A DNA stretch of 64,000 nucleotides from Arthrobacter sp. OAP107. Its GTDB lineage: Bacteria > Actinomycetota > Actinomycetes > Actinomycetales > Micrococcaceae. Below the pieces are notes generated by a model that saw only the letters and a list, made by a program, of their open reading frames with translations, was not told the DNA's origin and ran no database searches. The position numbers and the translations under genes were made by a program. The stretch covers positions 1,426,001 to 1,490,000 of the forward strand of contig NZ_JBEPOK010000001.1 in assembly GCF_040546765.1 (NCBI RefSeq), written 5' to 3'. Below, in pieces: positions 61,554 through 64,000 of the stretch; the first letter of the stretch is position 1; each line of letters begins with the position of its first letter.

Positions 61554-61801
61554 GTTTTCGAGCAGTTCGCTCATTTCCCCGTCGTCGCACTCCAGGCTCC
61601 GCCGATTCCAGTGTCACAGTCTAGTCGAAGTGCGGACGTTCCTGCGTCCTGGCGGCCAGGTCGAACCGGCGGCGTAGGGCTGCGCCGGCGGGTGATTGAT
61701 AGCATACGGGCAGGACGCATGGCTCCTTGAAAGTGCTCTGCCGTCCGTTGCTTGAGCCGCACTCCGACTCCAAATTCTGCGAAAGTGTTTCCAGGTTCCA
61801 C

Positions 61802-62917
61802 ATGAAAATCGCTCTCACCAAGAGTTCCTTGCTTGTTCCGCCGACCTATTTCGCAGTGGCGCACGCCGTGCGCATGGCAGACGAAGAAACCCGGTTTCAT
61901 TTCTTCACCATGGCTGCGGAGATACGCGATAAGTCTGTCACCCTGCCCGTCACGGATTTTGCGCCGCGGCGGGATTTGCCCTTCAAAAAGCGGGAAAAAT
62001 ACCTTCCAATAGTCATGCCTGCCATGGCGAAGGCGATTGCGGACTACGGCCCTGATGTTATCCACCAGCATTTCGCCACGTGGTCCTGGCCGGCCGTGGC
62101 TGCCTCCAAGCATCGCGACGTTCCGCTGTTGACCACCCTGCACGGAGCCGACGTGGTCATGGCCGGCAGGAACCACCGGTCTGCCATGGAGCGATGGCAC
62201 AAGCACAATCTCCGCGCGTCGATGAATAGAAGCCGGCGCATACTGGCGGTCAGCGAATATCTCGCGGGACTTGCCGTACGCAATGGGTTTCCTGCCGAAA
62301 AGGTTGACGTCCATTACCAGGGAGTGGACACCGATATCTTCGTCCCCGACCCCTGGCGCCGTAATAATCCCGTGCCAACCGCCTTGTTCATCGGTGCATT
62401 GAACCACCAGAAGGGCATCAGCCACCTGGTGGAAGCCTCAAACCAGTTGATCGGCACCATTCCGCACCGTCTGCTTGTCGCTGGGAAAGGTCCCCTGGAG
62501 CCTGAAGTTACCCAGGCGGCAGCGCAGAACCAGCAGATATCCTTCCTTGGACCGCTAAGCCGTGAGGGTGTGCTGGAGAACCTTCAGCAAGCCGATGTAG
62601 TGATTGCACCGAGCCGCATGCACAACGGTGCACGGGAGGCGGCCGGTCTGATCCTTCTGGAGGCCCAAGCATGTGGGACTCCAGTAATTGCCTACGCCAG
62701 CGGCGGCACGCCGGAGATGACAGGGCCTGAGTCGGGCCGGCTCGTCCCCGAGGACGACGTCACCTCGCTGCGCAGGGCTATGGAGGACTATTTTCGGATG
62801 GATTCAGATTCCTGGGACGGGCTGCGTGACTCAGCCCGGGAATTTGCTGTGGCGGAAAGAAGCCTGGCAAAGAGTTGCCTCGAACTTTCCCGTCACTACC
62901 GCGAGTTGGCCCGGTAA
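61802..62917 (+). CDS. Glycosyltransferase family 4
   Basis: A 371-residue GT-B enzyme: N-terminal KIALTKSSLLVPPTYFAVAHAVRM, a central segment DVIHQHFATWSWPAVAASKHRDVPLLTTLHGADVV, and the donor domain with ALFIGALNHQKGISHLVEA, ADVVIAPSRMHNGAREAAGLILLEAQACGTPVI and the final GGTPEM. The GT4 EX7E-type region is represented by REAAGLILLE. The ATG at 61802 begins the conserved domain; the open frame upstream to 61727 is not conserved in character. It converges on the final membrane-protein gene with a 10-bp gap. Confidence 0.87.
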   Translation: MKIALTKSSLLVPPTYFAVAHAVRMADEETRFHFFTMAAEIRDKSVTLPVTDFAPRRDLPFKKREKYLPIVMPAMAKAIADYGPDVIHQHFATWSWPAVAASKHRDVPLLTTLHGADVVMAGRNHRSAMERWHKHNLRASMNRSRRILAVSEYLAGLAVRNGFPAEKVDVHYQGVDTDIFVPDPWRRNNPVPTALFIGALNHQKGISHLVEASNQLIGTIPHRLLVAGKGPLEPEVTQAAAQNQQISFLGPLSREGVLENLQQADVVIAPSRMHNGAREAAGLILLEAQACGTPVIAYASGGTPEMTGPESGRLVPEDDVTSLRRAMEDYFRMDSDSWDGLRDSAREFAVAERSLAKSCLELSRHYRELAR

Positions 62918-62927
62918 GCTTGGCCTG

Positions 62928-64000
62928 TTAGCGGCAGGCAGCTACCTCGTACAGGCCCGCCGCGCCCTGCGAGTCAAGAAGTCGCAGGCCCGGGGTTCCC
63001 GCCAATGACGTCAAGGCCGGGTAATGCTTGCCTTGGTGGACTTCCTTCGCGCCGAAATCCAGCACGTAGTAGCTGTTCTCCCGGGCGACCATCTCGCAAA
63101 CCTCCGGGTCCTTGGCGACTGCCTTGAGGCGGCTCAGGATGACACGCTCGGAGGGACTCGGGGAAGAGCTGATAGCCGGAAGCATCGCGTTCCGGCCGCT
63201 GTATGCATAAACGAGAGATGCCCCTGTCCACGGGTTCCCGACCACTACAGAACCAGCAGGGACATGCTGATCAAGGCGCCGCAGCAGGGCTTCTTCGTCG
63301 GATGAAAGCAGCGGGGAAGCGTCCGTGGAACTATACGATTGGGCCGCTTTTGCCTGTTCAGTGTTGATTGACCGCCCCTGCGTCAGCGCTGCGGCCGTAA
63401 GAACCAGTACCGCTGATACGGCGAAGCTGACGACGTGGAGGGCTGGCCTCCTGGAGGGGGCCAGCCGCCGTTGCGCCAGCTGCAGGGAGCGCTCGATTAG
63501 CCAACTTCCGCCAATGGCCGAGATGACAAGGGCGGTTATGGGCAGGAGGGCCGCCAGGCGGTAGGTGTCGTTGTACCAGACGCCGGTCCAGAAACTTCGC
63601 GTGGGGCCTGCAGGGTAGCCGGCCACTACGGCGTAAAAGCCCAAAGAGATCACGAAGCATCCAAGAATCCAGAGCTTCCGCTGGGCGCACAGGATGACAA
63701 TGCCCACAATGGTCAGGGCAAAGATGAGCCAAGGCACATCCCGGCTTTGCGGTGCGCTGGTGATGGCTTCGCCGATTGCGCGGGGGAGGGTGGTCACCGG
63801 CGGCCAGAAGGAAGCAGCCTCACTTGGGCGTACTTTGACCCAGAGGATCCACGTAACAGCGCCGTAGGCGACAACGGCCGCGAAGCCGATCATCGACTTG
63901 CGGATCCAGTGCTCCTGGCCCCGAAGGTGAAAAGAGCGTGTGACGAACCAGACCAGCAACGGCGCAACAGCCAAGGCAATAAGAGTCATCGTCGTGCTGG
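62928..64000 (-). CDS. Large membrane protein, C-terminal part (DUF6541-like), truncated by window edge
   Basis: At least 353 residues are visible, ending near the left convergent glycosyltransferase. Several transmembrane helices (ALAVAPLLVWFVT; AAVVAYGAVTWILWV; WLIFALTIVGIVILC; AALLPITALVISAIGGSWLI; VSFAVSAVLVLTAAAL) precede an extracytoplasmic C-terminal domain (HVPAGSVVVGNPWTGASLVYAYSGRNAMLP). This layout matches actinobacterial DUF6541 proteins, which have a GT-C-like fold. An ATG lies at 63989, but the frame remains open to the window end and the family is much longer, so the start is outside the window. Confidence 0.75.
   Translation of the reverse strand, partial: STTMTLIALAVAPLLVWFVTRSFHLRGQEHWIRKSMIGFAAVVAYGAVTWILWVKVRPSEAASFWPPVTTLPRAIGEAITSAPQSRDVPWLIFALTIVGIVILCAQRKLWILGCFVISLGFYAVVAGYPAGPTRSFWTGVWYNDTYRLAALLPITALVISAIGGSWLIERSLQLAQRRLAPSRRPALHVVSFAVSAVLVLTAAALTQGRSINTEQAKAAQSYSSTDASPLLSSDEEALLRRLDQHVPAGSVVVGNPWTGASLVYAYSGRNAMLPAISSSPSPSERVILSRLKAVAKDPEVCEMVARENSYYVLDFGAKEVHQGKHYPALTSLAGTPGLRLLDSQGAAGLYEVAACR

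Overview
The window is high-GC chromosomal DNA from an actinobacterium, most like Arthrobacter/Pseudarthrobacter (Micrococcaceae). The basis is gene content and order: mtrA-mtrB-lpqB followed by comF, hpf and secA; an Rv3235-type gene; pdtaS beside whiB1; a 180-kDa-type NAD glutamate dehydrogenase; glf-glfT2; frequent GTG/TTG starts; and TANNNT -10 boxes with apparently leaderless genes. I saw no rRNA or tRNA genes, insertion sequences, prophage genes or CRISPR arrays, and no gene-free gap over 300 bp. LAYOUT. 1-3.8 kb: a cysteine desulfurase (5' end outside the window) and mnmA, a likely tRNA thiolation pair, separated by a reverse-strand FAD/NAD reductase. 3.8-9.6 kb: a peptide/nickel-type ABC importer (lipoprotein, two permeases, one fused double ATPase) with a CRP-like site upstream and a large stem-loop after the binding-protein gene. 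9.6-11.9 kb: a dinucleotide-binding reductase, a chorismate mutase and a cysteine-free MetE-like protein. 11.9-18.3 kb: a tightly overlapping reverse-strand operon encoding a glycerophosphoryl-diester-phosphodiesterase-like membrane protein, DUF4129, DUF4350, MoxR ATPase, DUF58 and DUF4166 proteins. 18.5-28.9 kb: mtrA-mtrB-lpqB-comF, hpf, a YcaQ/AlkX-type DNA glycosylase and secA. 28.9-33.4 kb: an Rv3235-family gene with a probable 3' frameshift, a LysM membrane protein, a small-barrel-like unknown protein with a clear leaderless promoter, a BldC/excisionase-like HTH protein, and a SAF-domain plus CpaE/MinD-like pair. 33.5-40.9 kb: glutamate dehydrogenase, PdtaS-like kinase, whiB1 (with a CRP-like palindrome just upstream) and a small membrane protein. 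40.9-45.2 kb: an orphan FHA-FtsK/SpoIIIE ATPase resembling the motor of type VII secretion. 45.3-64 kb: a cell-surface polysaccharide region. It holds glf-glfT2-wzm-wzt-acyltransferase (galactofuranan synthesis, export and probable decoration), then a four-gene nucleotide-sugar pathway predicted to make a UDP-2,3-diacetamido-2,3-dideoxy-glucuronate, then several glycosyltransferases, a DUF2304 protein, a flippase and the C-terminal part of a large membrane protein. HOW IT WORKS TOGETHER. Most of the window is core actinobacterial physiology: envelope signalling by MtrAB-LpqB, protein export by SecA, ribosome hibernation and redox sensing by WhiB. The accessory character lies at the two ends of the 40.9-64 kb block: the orphan FtsK-type ATPase and the surface glycan locus. 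The most interesting loose ends are the Rv3235 frameshift, two CRP-like sites, a set of leaderless promoters with identical geometry, the SAF/CpaE-like module without pilus genes, and the orphan T7SS-like motor.
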